Source of the DNA: Phylloscopus collybita
Lineage: Eukaryota; Chordata; Aves; Passeriformes; Phylloscopidae
NCBI GenBank assembly: GCA_027886175.1
Contig: JAJNNQ010000009.1
Location: 20,123,501-20,187,500 of the forward strand
Length of the DNA stretch: 64,000 bases
Direction: 5' to 3'
Of the stretch, positions 63,028-64,000 are shown piece by piece. The notes under the pieces are model-generated. The model saw nothing but the letters and a program-made list of their open reading frames with translations. It made no database searches and had not been told where the DNA came from. Both the position numbers and the translations under genes were made by a program. How positions within the stretch are numbered: position 1 is the first letter of the stretch; each line of letters opens with the position of its first letter.

Positions 63028-64000
63028 AACAATAGTCACTTCAGTTAAGGGAGCTCAATAAGACAAGAATTTGGAAGTCTTACTTTCAAGGCATGCATTG
63101 TACTTCTAGCACTACTATTTATGAAAGTCAGATTCTGTTTTAGAAAGCCTCTAAGTCTGTATTTCAACAGCCTTGTGCTCAGCCTACTTTATGCAACACA
63201 AAGCTCCCAGGTAATCACAAATCTAGCAATGCTTATTCACAGTGATATCCTGCAAAGCTCCTTGAACATCATGGGAAAAAGAAAAATCTCACAAAGATAC
63301 AAAATCCTGTTAAAACCTTAAACTATGTTCCAGTCTCCTGTCAGGCTGAACTCTTCCTACCTCGCTTACTTCCACTTCTCTAATGTAAATATTAAATTCC
63401 ATTTCCAAGAATGTGTCACTCAAACATATACCCTCCTTGCAATCTCAGAGTAAGCAGAAGGGTACTTAATTTAGGATAAAGTCTACCCAACACAATGAAT
63501 TGTCACTGTTAACTAAGCTAACCTGGATACCAGAGGAAATAAAACCATATTGGGGCAGATCTTCAACAGGGCTAGTTCACACAATGCTTTTAAACATGAC
63601 ACCCTTCTTTCGTGACTACTTTATCAGCATGCAAACTAGTGAGCAAAGAAGTAGCACTCAGGTGTTGTGGCATACATACACACCCTTTAGGTCAACAGGC
63701 AGAATTTCACCCACAAGGTCTTACTGCAAAGAAAATAACTGTCCTTCTTTACCAAGCTTCTCTACAACACAGCGAGGTGGAGTGGGGAGATGATGCCAGA
63801 ATCTAATGTTCTTACTCTCAAAGCACTCCCAGACTTCATGGACTAAGACACATTTTTTTGGAATTTTTGTGGCATGAAGTATTCCAGAAACTTCGGCACC
63901 GAACCTTATATATATATAACACATACATATTTAATAGGATTTTCATAACAGCAGAATAAGTTACATTTTTTGATCAGATTAGTACCTGTGCCATAAAGAT

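Larger units (their letters stand above)
60578..64000. other. Non-coding stretch to the window edge
   Basis: No confirmed exon. It contains an 81-codon plus-strand frame at 61632-61877, a T17 run near 62751, an X-box-like motif at 63014, a hairpin at 62509 and, at the very edge (63986-64000), a minus-strand CAG/GTACTA donor that could close a further upstream exon of the gene. Confidence 0.4.

Noticed and set aside
1..64000. tRNA genes, small nuclear RNA genes, CRISPR arrays, telomeric repeats, bacterial operons
   Set aside because: I looked for their typical motifs on both strands and saw none.

Overview
The window reads as AT-rich, intron- or intergenic-like DNA from a bird, probably a songbird or other neoavian. 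Three truncated CR1 LINEs of the avian type, two solo LTRs with 6-bp target-site duplications (TSDs), an LTR-like block and a block resembling the avian ERVL LTR family all point to Aves. Alu, L1 and bacterial-type features are absent. No tRNA, rRNA, CRISPR array, operon or CpG-island promoter was seen. Apart from the exons listed, the reading frames are short, and many lie in repeats.

Layout. 1-4.1 kb: unannotated, with a palindromic RFX-type X-box at 2641 and a small GC-rich patch at 3.0-3.24 kb. 4.1-5.04 kb: a probable minus-strand ERV LTR followed by a CR1 3' fragment. 11.3-13.0 kb: a longer minus-strand CR1 split by a plus-strand solo LTR. 14.9-16.5 kb: a near-identical block of about 147 bp present twice, 1.27 kb apart. 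17.3-17.45 kb: two inverted repeats. 28.7-29.1 kb: a second solo LTR. 32.5-33.2 kb: ERVL-type repeat. 39-43 kb: weakly supported minus-strand exon candidates and a 156-codon ORF with a predicted membrane segment. 44-47.4 kb: long poly(A) runs. 54.5-59.4 kb: the 3' end of a minus-strand protein-coding gene, my best gene call, with two exons in matching phase. 59.8-60.6 kb: a plus-strand CR1. 60.6-64 kb: unannotated, with a 13-bp-stem hairpin.

The one gene I can argue for runs right to left: exon 59414-59283, intron, terminal exon 57024-56674, then a possible 3' UTR of about 2 kb. It encodes the last 160 or so residues of a charged, lysine-rich protein that I do not recognise; its upstream exons may lie beyond the right edge. 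I see no coherent multi-gene system. The observations most worth checking are this unidentified C-terminus, the 156-codon ORF at 42.5-43.0 kb, the duplicated block, and the nested LTR in CR1. All family assignments come from remembered repeat consensus patterns, not a database search.
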